64,000 nucleotides of DNA, from positions 620,138-684,137 of the forward strand of contig MNCI01036132.1 in the NCBI GenBank assembly GCA_015680685.1, written 5' to 3'. A program made the position numbers and the translations under genes. The notes under the pieces were generated by a model. The model saw only the letters and a program-made list of their open reading frames with translations, ran no database searches and had not been told where the DNA came from. Positions 11,713 through 23,692 of the stretch are shown piece by piece. Within the stretch, counting starts at the first letter, position 1, and each line of letters begins with the position of its first letter. The DNA comes from Gnetum montanum. Lineage: Eukaryota > Streptophyta > Gnetopsida > Gnetales > Gnetaceae.

Positions 11713-11933
11713 AATGGTCCGCACTGCTAGAACTGTAGTCACCATTGCAAACCAGCTATTAGGCAGTGATGATAACAAGATCAATGCTTTGATCTCATCA
11801 TCAAATTCAATTTCCAAATAACTCAACTGACTCATGATCACATTGAGCTCATAGATGTGATCCATAACTGACTCTCCTTCAGATATGTCTTGTTCAAGGA
11901 GGATGGCTTCTCGTACATATCTTATAAGGCCTA
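11713..11933 (-). pseudogene. Ty1/copia gag fragment, distal piece
   Basis: The minus strand reads DMYEKPS (in one frame), then EGESVMDHIYELN, LSYLEIEFDDE and LLSSLPNSW, the standard order of copia gag (UBN2/retrotran_gag family). It is the continuation of 45874-46139. The 34-kb element E1 separates the two between the codons for Glu and Ala of MEAL. The left end is a rearrangement joint with E6. Confidence 0.9.
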
Positions 11934-12924
11934 TAATGAGTGGCGACGTACCCCCTATGCCCAACCATAAAAATCACAAGCATTCACGCATGATCTGGTT
12001 GAATTTTGTAGATGGGACTAGTTGTGGCATCTAGATCATTATACCTTGATCATAGTTCACTATCTTCCCACTTAGACTAGTGGTAGCTTTTTCACATATG
12101 GTTTAGTCAAATTGAGGCATATGATTCTTAATGTTATTTTGACCTTATGCTACTCCTAGCAATAATAAATAAATCAATTATTTAAGCTAATTAAAAATGA
12201 AAAGTAAATTCTAAACTAGCCTACGAGTGATGAATATCCATTCCCAGCTTACCATACACATCCTAAACCTACGTATCCACTACTAGGATTACCAAGCGCT
12301 ATGCTACTGGGTGAACCAAACAATAATGCTACTAAGGCTACCAAGAAAATATGTGTTTACACTTGAAACTGATCACGCTCATTTTTCCAATTCATTAATA
12401 TGCATGGAAATGTAAATATTAACTAAGTACATGAAACGCAAATTGCATGGAAAGTAAATTTAATCTAATTCAAAGTGTTGCAATGAATAAGAATCAATCT
12501 CGATCTTCTAGTCATTCATAAAATGTGTTCAAGTACATTGCCACTCAAATAAGATATCATAAAACTAACTCAGATCCACAGTGCAAGAACTCACTGACTG
12601 CTCTCTAAGACTATGGAATAAAATTGTAAGAGTTCAGCCACTCTATTAACTAAAGAATGTCAATACATAGTGGGAGCATGTGTATTTATAGGAAAAAATA
12701 AACACTACATCGACGGGGCTGCATCAATGTGTCATTTCATGTGTTGGCAGGGCCTAGTCAATAAGGCCTAGTCAACGAGGCCTAGTCGACGCGGCTACTT
12801 CAAAGTGGCTACATCAAAGCAACTACGTTTAGGTAGTTGTGTTGAGGCAATTGCATCAAGGCAACTACATCAAGGTAGCTACATCAAGGTAGCTATGTTA
12901 ATGCAACCAACTAATACTTCATCA
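11934..12924 (-). repeat. 3' LTR of E1
   Basis: Outer edge TAATGAG (that is, the LTR ends CTCATTA) and inner edge starting TGATGAAG on the minus strand. TATA on the minus strand at 12690-12683. U3 (about 12700-12920) is rich in GTCGAC, CATCGACG and CAACTAC/CATCAAGG words in imperfect tandem. Confidence 0.88.
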
Positions 12925-12948
12925 TACCCCCCCCCCCCCCCCCCCCCC
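12925..12948 (-). other. Polypurine tract of E1, 22 Gs
   Basis: On the minus strand this is 22 consecutive G followed by TA and the LTR start TGATGAAG. Related elements have GTCATGGGGGTA at the same place, so the run is a slippage expansion of a five-G tract. Confidence 0.85.
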
Positions 12949-15074
12949 AACTGAATAAAAACTCATCCTTGATTTAATAGGATAGGACTGAGCTTTCTTT
13001 ACAAAAAGTTGGGAATGATGGGATTATTAACTTACACTAACTACTAACTGACTTTGAGTGCTGCATTACAAAATTTTATTTGAGTGGATGCATTACAAAA
13101 TGAAAAAATGGCAAAAATATTAGACAAACATTGAAGATTATAAAATTTGCAGAGGTCTTCAAAAATTTCCTGAAGATGATTCTTCTTGTTGCTGCTAGCG
13201 GTGGCAAATTTCTAACCTTATGTAGAACATTCTTGAAGGATGGACTAAACTTTGTTCTCATTTTCCCATGGATCTAGCAAACATGCAATGCTTGAGTTGC
13301 TATCTTGTATGTGCTATGATTTGTCCATGGGTATATCATCCATTGTCCCCCTCTTAGTTTCATTTTCGTGCTTGGAAAAAGACCTTCTTAAGCATTTCTT
13401 TTAGCATCACCTATAGTCACCAAATGATTAACATTAGTTTTCGTGAATTTTTTTTAATAATTAACCCTTTTCAAATCCCTTAGTTTTTGTTTAAACATAA
13501 GGTGATGGCAGCATACTATGCCAAAGGCTATGAGGTAACTAAAATCATCAAGTTGTTCACATTATTTTGATAAATTACTATTAATTACCATGATGTTCAA
13601 AAATAAGATGTTGGAAAAATTTCAAAGCATTCATCTCTAGCCCCCATGACTAGTAAGTGTAACTCTAGAAGCACACAAGTTTTTGAATAATTGAAACCAA
13701 AGGTTTAATTTAGAAGATGGCCAAGAAATATTAATGGATATGGAAATAAAAAATAGGAGAAATTAATGAAATAAATGAGAAGTAGTCCCAAAATTATGCA
13801 TAGCTTTAGAGAAATGTTCACTAATGTTTTGAAAGATGTGAAAGTTAGTTCAAAGCCATGATCAAAAAAAGTTATGCAAGTGGGTCCTCCCCCAAAGCAG
13901 GCTTCTGCCATAATGCCCTTGCATAACCACTTCTATAGATATTTGTGGGCACCTAAGAAGTTAAATGTAGATCATGCCTTTGTTCCAAACAACACACAAT
14001 TGTTGTGTTTGGGATGTTGCACAATACAACACAAGACCAAAAGGCTCATTATCACATGTGGTAGTGAGGTGAATAATGGGATGAGAAGGGATTGCAGAGA
14101 TTAGGATGTAAGGTACTTAACCATGTCCACAATAGGTTGTTGTCATAAAGATTATTAAAATGATCAACATACCTATTTTTCCAAGTTCAGACCAAGTCCA
14201 TACCATGAACCGTGACCTCGCATTGATGTGTTTCATCCTACCAACCACCATGAGTCCACAACCACCTCAAAGAACAATCATCACTCCAAAAAGAGAAGAA
14301 AAGAGATGAAGGAAGAAAGGGCCTTAGTTAGAGGGGCACCTTCTAGCATGAGTAACATATCTTTCTAGGCCCATAACTAGTGCTTATAGCCCATTATTGT
14401 GTCTAAGGGGTGTGCTTTGAATTTCTATTATTGTTTTTTTTCTTTTTTTTTTCTCTCTCTCTCTTTTGAATTTTTGGATGGAAACCACACCATGCAAAGA
14501 TAGAGCTTTGTTTTAATTGGTCAACAAAGGAGTGATGATACGTTCCAAGAGGAGTCATAAACCACATGAAGGAAGACAAGAAGAAAATTTAACAAGTCCC
14601 CATAAGGTCACACCCTTACCATTTCCACTTAATCGTTCCCTCTTTCTTCAAGGTACAATGATCATTGATTAATTTTGGTTTCATGAAAAAAGAAACAAAT
14701 TATTTTCATGAAAAAGACTTTTTATTCAGAGAACTGGAGGGATGGATGGGGTGGTCTCACTACTTTACATAATTACTTACTTAATCATCTTGATAACATA
14801 GTACAAAAACCCAACACATAGTGTTGACTTCTGCATCACGACTTGGCAATGTTATTAACAAAAACATGAAATACATCCATCAAACATAAAGAGAATGCCT
14901 CAAGAAAGAGAAAAATATAAAGAAAAGAAAAATATTAAGAAATGAAAAACATATGAAGAATCATGAAATTTTGGAAGCAATAGGAAAATGATAAAAAAAT
15001 ATTGTAAAACAAAAAAGGTGAAAAATACTTATTATTTCTTGAACTAGGATGGAGCATCTCCCCCACGACAAATC
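12949..15074 (-). mobile_element. Non-coding 3' region of E1, with a remnant of the third ORF
   Basis: Corresponds to the long segment between pol and 3' LTR in E2-E4. 13880-14440 aligns (reversed) with 22380-22560 of E2 and 34860-35060 of E4. 15053-15072 is the reverse of the PPT-like block (GTCGTGGGGGAGATG). 13076-13261 reads LPPLAATRRIIF then a hydrophobic stretch (FIIFNVCLIFLPFF), which resembles the tail of the third ORF of E9. No intact gene. Confidence 0.65.
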
Positions 15075-16254
15075 TTATGACCACACATTCAAGAGATTGA
15101 CTACACAATCCACTAGTTATACACCACCAATTTCCCATCTATCATTGTTACTGATTTAATTAATCGTGTGGTAGCACATCTAACATTGATGATAGTTTCA
15201 TGTGGATCATTCAGTGATGTATCTTTATCTGGACTTAAAGGTATTTCTATTTTGGATGATACAGATGTGTTTGCTTCTTCTTCTTGATTTTCTATTTTAA
15301 TTCCCTGGTCTCCATGTTTAATATCCTTTCCTAGTGTATAATTATAGTGTAAGATATCTCTATATAAGTCCTCTGTTTGGTCTGTTTTCTTAGGTCTAGC
15401 ACTAATAAGTGGATCAATTGCCTCCATGCATCTTTGAAATAATTTTATATTCACATTTTCAAGCCATTAGGTATCTTCTATTTTAGTGGCTACTACGTAG
15501 ATTGGTTTTTGCTCACATACTTGCTCCTGAACTTTGTTATGTGTTACATTAATATTTTGAATTTTCAGCCCACAATTGCATCCTTTACTATTAGTAGTGA
15601 TGCATGGATTCTTCTGTCTCTACACAATTCTAGATTCATTACTTTTGTTAGGTGTTGGAGTAATGACAAATGTTGGCACTTGCATAGGATTGAAAGACAT
15701 TGGTCATCAAAGGAAGGGTGTTTCACTTTATTGGCATTGTGCTAGTTTGGATGAGTTAGTAGATCCATGAGTGTTGTGCTTATGCATGGAAACTATCCTA
15801 AAGAAAGGATGTTTCTGATATTGTGGTGGAGATCTATTGGCATTATCATTTCTATGTATGTTTATAGCACAAGTGGCATTCTCTCGTTGATGTCATGGTG
15901 TCGAACCTTCTTATGTTATTGGTGGTGGCATATGATGGAGGAAAGTATGAGAACATTAAGGATATGATGAAGGGTGATAGGTGTGAGGTGATGATCCCAT
16001 ATAAAATGTTGCAAAATGATGATATTCTAGAGAGCAATAGTAATGATTTGAGGTAGAGGAAGTGGAACTCGTCGGGGAAATAGGCTGTTGAACATAATAT
16101 CTGTATGGGTTTGGTTGACAGTAAGGGTAGTGTTGGTTTGATGATGGCCTCCCCCACGACTGTGCATTTTGCCACTACGGTTGATCATAGTTTTAAGGCT
16201 GATAAGAAGTCCCACTAGGATAGTATGGTTGGTTGTAGGAGTATCTATGATTAC
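15075..16254 (-). pseudogene. Post-gag and protease-linker remnant of E1
   Basis: The complement of 15900-16254 aligns with the Pro/Tyr/Gln-rich post-gag region of E2 and E4 (QPYYPSGTSYQP-like). A stretch near 15500 (VVATKIEDT, stop, W) matches the segment after protease in E3 and E4 (ATxQEDTQW). A 113-codon open frame (15454-15113) follows, with charged sequence of no known domain, then sequence drops straight into the 3' region. Reverse transcriptase, RNase H and integrase are deleted, with the joint at about 15075-15110. Confidence 0.6.
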
Positions 16255-17449
16255 CTTGTGAGAAAGGTAATTTTCTAGGTATTTGCTTTTGTATGAACTT
16301 GGTATTCAATGCAAATGTCCAATACTCATGTAGATGTAACATGACTGGGAAATAGCCCTTTGGATGATCATATAGGCAAATATCACATCTAGCATCTTCT
16401 TCTATGGTTGAGTTTATAGCCTCTTCTTCTAAAACTATTTTCCCTTTTTGTTGATCATTGTTCTTACCTATCTCTTGGTTCTTTTTAATAATTTTTTTTC
16501 TTGATCACTTGATTTGTTTTGCACTACTTTATCCTTTATGGTTTCTATGCAAGTTGTAACTTTATCATTTATCCATTCTAACATATTATCTAACCTTGCT
16601 TCAAGCTCATCGATAAACTTTTGTATTGGAAAGGTTTATTGTGAAATCACCTCGTCAAAAGCTACCTCTTTTTCCTCATCATATATATGGATCTTCTTCT
16701 TTTGAAGAGTTGCATCCCAGTGATATTTCTCAACATTCTCTTGTTTACATAGCTCTCCTTCTTCTTCTACCACATAGTCAATTAGCTTGTGAATCTAATG
16801 GGTTCCTAGTTCATTTAATTAACCTTGAGCATACATCCTAAGGGTCTCTCTTGTTTAACTATGAAGTCCATCTATGATGTGGAAAAGTTACTCTTCTTGA
16901 GAGAAACCATGGCCTGGACATTTATTTAGTAGAGAATAGTATCTATCTAGAGCCATATCCAAGGGTTCATGTTGCTCTTGTTTCCATCCTTGGATTCATT
17001 TCCTTAGGTTGGACACCCTTGCATAGGTTTGGTATTTCTCATTGAAGAGTTCCAGCATTATGGGCCATCGATGGATTGAATTTGGTTTCAACGATCTATA
17101 CCACACTTTGGCTTTGTTGATTAGTGTCCTAGGACAGAGCTTAAGCTTTTGCCATTCACTTTCAATGTTTTGTAAGATGTAGGCATCATAGAAGGCTTGC
17201 AAATGATGTTGTGGAATAGAATCATAGTCTCTCACAAATTTAGTGATGTCATTCACATCAAGCCTTTTGATGCGACTTTGCTTTCGATGCTTATGGGGTA
17301 TTTTAATTACCTCTATCATTTGTGTCATGCTCTTAATGGCCAACAAGGGTTCACCATCATCAAACATGTTGTGGAAAAAATTTCTATTTCTCCTTGTCTA
17401 ATTCTAATGATTTCGTTTATGTTCATTTTGATATCTTTGGCTGCAATTT
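16255..17449 (-). pseudogene. gag of E1, C-terminal part
   Basis: The minus strand from 17367 reads MFDDGEPLLAIKSMTQMIEV, then the retrotransposon capsid block (ESEWQKLKLCPRTLINKAKV, SIHRWPIMLELFNEKYQTY). It continues with stops to a CDICLYDHPKGY motif at 16387-16352, the Cys/His motif of this family with the last Cys lost. The N-terminal part is at 24434-24820, split off by E2. Confidence 0.85.
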
Positions 17450-17454
17450 CTATC

Positions 17455-18258
17455 TGATGGGTCGCAATATCGCGTACATGATATCACATTTGCCACGTAA
17501 AGGGACACAATATCGTGGTGCACCATCAAATCTATAAATAAGAGGCGGCTCTCCCTTGTTTCTCATTCTAGGCCTAAACCATAACTAAACTCTAGCAGTT
17601 TTACCTCTCTAGAGATAGAATAATTTCCATGTGCCCACAGTAGAAGCTCCAAAGTTAACAAATCTTTATTCGAGCAAATATTGTACCTAAACACAAGTTT
17701 GTGTACAGCAATAAAGATGAACTTCTTGGATAAACCTTGCAGTGCATGGAATAGGCTAAATAGGATTTTATTTACTACTATTTACTGTTTATCATTTAAT
17801 TTCTTTATTAGTTATTAAATCTCTCTCAACCCTTCTCTCCTAGTTAAGTGCCTCAATACAACCGCTTCGAGCACGTGCGTTACGCTTGGTGATCCCAACA
17901 ATGACTAGTGTTTGGTAACCAAGGTTGCATCGGTTCAGGGTGTGAATGGTAAGTGGGAATGGATGTTGACGCTAGGTTAATTCAGACTTAGTTAGCTAGT
18001 TAAAGTTAGTAATTAGCCTCTTCACCCTTCACCTTATCAGCATAGGAGATAAAATCAAAAAGACATAAAAATCATATACCTTAGACTTACTTAACCATAC
18101 AACCGTGAAAAATACAAGTAAGTTTGGGAAGATAATGAATGATTAACCTTAAGTGTTCCATAAGGCATGTAGGCACTCATTCTGCGGAGTTCAACCGGAT
18201 CAAGTGTGCTATGCTCATATTCATATGGTTGAGTGTACAGGTACCTCGCCACTCATCA
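17455..18258 (+). repeat. 5' LTR of E2
   Basis: TGATGGGTCG to ACTCATCA. TATAAATA at 17533-17540. U3 is short (about 80 bp) with AATATCGCG/GATATCAC palindromic words. Nearly identical in R-U5 to the 3' LTR at 23693. Confidence 0.93.
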
Positions 18259-18259
18259 T

Positions 18260-18277
18260 TGGCACCATTGCCGAGTA
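18260..18277 (+). other. Primer binding site of E2 (tRNA-Asp)
   Basis: TGGCACCATTGCCGAGTA, one base after the LTR. Its first 13 bases match the complement of plant tRNA-Asp with two transitions. Confidence 0.8.
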
Positions 18278-18404
18278 CTTAGTGTTTGTGCACTAAGTAG
18301 AACATAGGAAATCACTCACATCATTAGGAGCTTAAACAAACCCTTAGGGTTAATTAAACGAAAAAAATTATATAACGGTTAATCAGCACACTGAGTAAGA
18401 CACA

Positions 18405-20330
18405 ATGTCTTCTTCTTCTTCTCATAAGAGCATTACACCACCTAGGGATCATACTAGAAACAGTCGGCAGTCTAAAACACATAACCAAAATCAACCAGTT
18501 CCTCAACAATATAGAGTGCTATATACTCATCCCGATGAGCATATACCTAATTTTACTTTTATCCTCCATCAGGATGAATAGATGCACTGGAGAAACTTGC
18601 AAGGTAACATAGTGTTACCTCTAGATCGTGCAGTCCCCAACATGCTCCTCCATGCTCTTGCACAGATAGGCATGACATAGCTCTACGCTGAATACATTGC
18701 GACAGATTTTGACACAAGGGATTATCATCCCACATAAGCACAACATTTAAGGGACACAAGGCAGGAGAGCCACCATACATTGTTGAAGGGAAAAGGGGTC
18801 CCGCACGTCCTAAGTGAAATTGGAGATGGTGAACCACTCATAATGAGTTCTCCATCAAATGATGTTCCCCCTCCTAACAATAGTGAGGAGGTGGGGTATT
18901 AGAACCTATGCTCCACGATACACAACCCTAGTTCTGATCCCCGTGAATGCTAACTATTCACTAAGGGAACAAAAACACATGACAAGGACAAGCACTTGGA
19001 TCGTCATCACAATCGAGGCCATAGCCATAGAAGAAAAGGTAAGAAACATCGTCATGGTAATGGTTCTCCTTCTTCTTCCCCTTCATCACATCATTCACCC
19101 TCTCCTTCCACATCAGGGCATAGTCATAAAGAGCATAATGGTGAGGATAGAGGTAGGCAAAATGAGAGACCTCAACGAGAGAGTCAGGAGCAAGGATAAG
19201 GGCATGAACGAAGGGAAAGTAGGGAACAACGTAGACATCATAGGCATCATGAAAGAGATGATCATGACGAACCCCTACTTGCCACCCAAAGCATGCTAAA
19301 TATAACGGAGGCAGTGAGAATACCAACAAGGCATCAAAAAGATAGTCAAACCAAGCACTTAGACATGAATAATATCCCACTGTTCGAGGGGGGATATAAC
19401 ACGGATCCACAAAATCATTTATAGGCATTCCACAATACCTACACCTTGCAGAACATAGAGAACGAGTGGAAGAAACTAAAGTTGTTTCCCATGACACTCA
19501 TAAAGGAAGTGGAGAGTTGTTACCATTCCTTAGAGCCAGAAACCATTAGAAGGTGGAGTATGATGTTAGAACTCTTCAATGATAAATATCAAACGTACTC
19601 CAGAGTGTCTAACTTATGTAAGTAGATCCAAGGATGGAAGCAAGGTACTCATGAACCCTTGGATGCTTCCATGGGCCGCTACTATGCATTGTTACATCGT
19701 TGCCCAGGCCATGGTTATGCACAACAGGATCAACTTCGCCATCTCGTAGATGGCCTAAGGTATGAAACTAGGAGAACCCTTGGGACTTATGCCCAAGGGA
19801 GACTATCAGAACTTAGATCCCATGAGATTCATTGATTGTTGGAACAAGTAGCCAAAGAAGAAGGGGAGCTACGAAAAAGAGAGAGCACGGAAGAATATAA
19901 TTGCAATCCTTCCCTCCAGACGAGGGGAGTGACATTTTGCAATGAAGAGGATGAGTCACCACTCAAAGAGTTGGTGAATAGAAAAACCTTGCCTCTTCAA
20001 AAGCTAACAACAGAAATATTGACTAAGGTACATGAAGTATGGAGCTCCTTAGACAGTAAAATTGAAACTATCCTAAAAATCATAGAGGAGTCTAAGGAGG
20101 AACGAAGTAGTGACAAGGATAAGAAAAAGCGAAGAGATTAAGGCCCTGAATGTGAAAAGGATAAGGGGAAAATAACTATCTCTGATGAGGTTGTGGATTC
20201 AGATACAGACAATGATGGTGGATGTGAGATCTGCCAATATGACCATCCTAAGAGATGTTGTCCAATCATCTCACATCTACAAGAGTCTAGGATGTATGCA
20301 CTCAACTTGAGACTTAACAAACGATAGACA
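18405..20330 (+). pseudogene. gag of E2 (stops and frameshifts)
   Basis: ATG at 18405 opens MSSSSSHKSITPPRD, then YTHPDEHIPNFTFILHQDE and a TAG. A His/Arg/Ser-rich spacer (18996-19199: RRKGKKHRHGNGSPSSSPSS) precedes the capsid block (EWKKLKLFP, WSMMLELFNDKYQTYSRVS, LLHRCPGHGYAQQDQLRHLV), which matches the retrotransposon gag fold of Athila (RCPHHG in relatives). A charged helix follows (19836-20141). The family's Cys/His motif CEICQYDHPKRC is at 20223-20258. Several stops are C-to-T changes of Gln codons. Forms virus-like particles in functional relatives. Confidence 0.88.
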
Positions 20331-21691
20331 CCCCGAAGGTTACCTTATCCCCAAGGTAACCTAAGGCAGTTCCACCAACCATTGATGTACTATGCAAGTG
20401 GAACTCCACCACAACCCATCAGACAACATCAGCAGTGGTAATACCCACAGTCATGGGGATGCCACCGTCAAAATAACAGTAACCTTACCGGCAATTAGAC
20501 CCATATGGATACTATGTGCAGCAACCGATTTCTCCAAGTGAATCTATGGATCACACAACTCCCCAACGTCACTACTAAGTTTAGGAGTACTTTAGAAGCA
20601 CTCCTTCTCCTCTGGGAGACGTTCTACATCCATACCATCCTCCTAATCCATTCGCACCTCTTCCACTGGTAGTTCCCATACCTCCTGCTCCAACAATGTA
20701 AGGGGAACTCCCTACTCAACCGCAGCAATGTAACGCTATGAGAACCGTAACCATTCAACTCATTACTGGTTCTGACAACCGTAAGAAAAGAAGACCTTTC
20801 TTTAGAACCAAAAGCCTAGATAAGCTCTCACAACCATAAGCGGGTGAATCTACAACCACTCCTCCAACACACAAGGCTTTGAAGCTCCCTTCAAACCAAT
20901 ACAAGAGCTCAACGCATATGGTTATGTTAACACATACCATAACCAACTAGATCAAGATAGGCCACCTTCCCAAGAAATTATCTGACCTTGGAAGTCCCTT
21001 AATCTACCTCCAAGTCGCCGGGAACAAACCACATAAGGCTCTTCTTGACTCAGGTTTCGGAGTCAACTTAATCTCATGATAAATGTATCAAGCCTGGAAC
21101 CTGCCCCAACTCAAGAAGAGCAACATTCAACTAAAGGCGGCAAATTAGTCCATCACCATTCCCTTGTGATTGGTGGAAGACATTGTTACCACTATGTGTG
21201 GTTGGTCCTACCCAGCTAATTTCCTGGTGATAGAAGTTAACAACACCAAAGGGGACTTCCCAATTATAATGGGGAGGGAATGGTTAAGCACAATAGATGC
21301 ATGTCTAGAAATCCATGATCTTTCCTTGGAAATATCTAAGGTAAACATTTATGGAAAGATCGAGAAGAAAAAAGTTCCATGCATCACATACAGTGACTCA
21401 TCAGGTGATGACATGGAGGAATGCACAACATCTCCTCCATGCAACAGGTGTACCCCAGAAACTCTGAAACAAAGGTACCTGTATGTAGTAACCACACAAC
21501 AAGTGGACACCCTGTGGTTGATAGCTATTCGAAAGAGCAACCGACCAACATGCATGGAACGAACTAGGGGAACAACCCATGCCAACAACGAAGGCATAGA
21601 TACCTTGGAATATGAACATTGTCAACTTCCACCTCTTAATCTAAAAACATCAATTGGGCGAAGTTGGACACTTTTAAGAAATTCAAATAGG
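20331..21691 (+). pseudogene. Post-gag linker and aspartic protease of E2
   Basis: 20331-20850 is a broken Pro/Gln/Tyr-rich segment (PYPQGN, GTPPQP). The protease region starts about 20930. The active-site block LLDSGFGVNLIS has its Asp at 21047-21049, and DFPIIMGREWLSTID ends the fold at about 21300. An open frame of 203 codons (21170-21781) covers the second half and runs past the joint. The sequence KFKQ-like at 21680 breaks off where E4 continues into reverse transcriptase, so the deletion removed everything from there to beyond integrase. Confidence 0.8.
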
Positions 21692-23692
21692 CATTCATTA
21701 TTTTGGATCTCTCCCTTTCCAGTTAGTCATGGGGGAGATGGCCACCTTTGCTTATCATTTGGGGCCCTTAGTTCTTTTTAGTTCTTTATTTTACCTATTT
21801 TTTTTACATGTTTTTGTTTTACACATTTTTGTTTTACACATTTTTGTTTTACATATTTTTTTTCCACATTTTTATTTTACATATTTTTTTTTTACAAATT
21901 TCTTTAACTTTTCTTATTTTTCTCTTACAACATCGTTATACTTTTTCATTTTGTGTGTGTGTGTGTGTGATCCATCTTGTAAGTTTGTCATTTAATAAGT
22001 GTTCTTAATGATGGTATGAACTATTTTTATATTGATTGCTAATGTTTGGTTTTTACCTTTAAGTAACGATGTTAATACTAAGGTATGGTTCTTTTGATAT
22101 GACAGGCAATGAGCCCACTTCATCCATTCATCCATGAATTTCTATGGTCTCTCTCAGCTTGGAAATGTATCGTCCCTTTCTAAATAAGAACTATAAAAAA
22201 TCGGTGACTGGGTATTTCTCAAACTAAGGAAGAACTCAAGAATTGAAAAAGGTGTGACCTTAAGATAACTTGATGCATTTGTGTTGGCCATTCTCTTGGG
22301 TGCTTGGATGTTTTCTTCTTGATTTTTCTTACCGTTTCGATGTTACCCAATTATCGGGAAGCTGAACAAATAAAAATAACAAAGTCTTGGCATGGTGTGG
22401 TTCTCATGCATAAACACGTAAAACAAAAAAAAGTGAGAATTCAAAGCACACCCCTTAGACAAAATAATCATTTGGGTTACAAGAACTAGTTATGGAACTA
22501 ACAATAAAAATGTTTCCTCTAACTAAGGCCCTTTTTGCTTCCCGTTCTCTCCTTCGTTTCGTTGGAATGATGGTGGCTCTTGGGTAAAGACATTCTTGTT
22601 ACTCCAAGGGGATGGATTGGCTGAATGCATTAATGTGAAGTCATTGGATGTGGTTTGTTTGAGGCCAGACTTAGAATGGGATTTACTAAGTCACATTAAT
22701 CATGAAATACACAAGAGGCTATACACCACCTTATTCTTAGGATTCCATTCCATTCTCTTCTCTCCACCCTTCTCTCCATTGTTCACCTCATTGCCAGTTG
22801 TATCATTAGTGTATATTTTGGTTGATGCATTATTTTCTTTTTGGTAAATTCTTGCGGTTAAGACTTTAACTTTTGTTTCCAAATGACATTCCTAGAGCCT
22901 ACGGACTCTTTGAATGTGGGTTTGTCAGAGCATTAAGGGCATGAGCCTACTTTCGGGAGGACCCACTGACATTCCTATTTGGTGCATCAGTTAAATTCTT
23001 TCCCTTAACATTTTTGCAATTAATTTTATTTTGTTCATTTCCATCTTGACATCCATTTCATCGATGTTATAGTTATCTCTTTTTCCTCATCTTTCTTATT
23101 CTTTTTCTTTCTCCATTCTATTGCTATGGGAGATTCGCTCTTAGTCATGGGGGTCTGGACCCAAATTTTTTCAATTTTCTCCTAACCCCTACACCTTTGG
23201 TAGCCACTATTATATCTCCAAATTCATATCAGCCATACCACAACTCAGCCAATGGACCTTTCACCGAAGCAAGGTATCAATTGCATCATGATTCATTTAC
23301 CCTCGCTAATATAAAGATTGTGTTGTGTGTGCAGATGGCAATCATGCAACAATGGATTAGATCTAGAGAGGACACTTGGAATGGAGCAATGCTGAAGTAG
23401 TTATGCAAGGAGCAAGATCAATGGCACACTTATGGATAGACAACGAAAGGCACAATTCTGGCGTTGGCAGCAACAAAACTTCTTTCTCTCTCTCTTTCTC
23501 AGCTGCCAAATAAGGCCTGATGTCAATGTATAAAGTGTTCACTCTTATTATCGTCAACACCAGTTTTGTCTTGTCTTGTAATGATGATCTGTTCACATGT
23601 CATCCCATTAGTTCCATTCAGTCAATAATCCCATACCTTCCCAATATTTTGTAAGGAACTCAAGGATGAGTTTTGATTTAGTCATGGGGGTA
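21692..23692 (+). mobile_element. Non-coding 3' region of E2, with three PPT-like tracts
   Basis: Holds three copies of the 13-mer TTAGTCATGGGGG (21723, 23141, 23678). The last is the true polypurine tract before the 3' LTR. Between them are a run of TTTTACACAT/TTTTTG repeats (21790-21900), a (TG) run at 21951-21968, and sequence shared with E1, E3, E4 and 59690-60245. No coding potential beyond chance frames. Confidence 0.75.

Noticed and set aside
18961-19497. 178-codon minus-strand ORF inside the E2 gag
   Set aside because: It is antisense to a recognisable gag, and its Tyr/His-rich text mirrors the low-complexity spacer.
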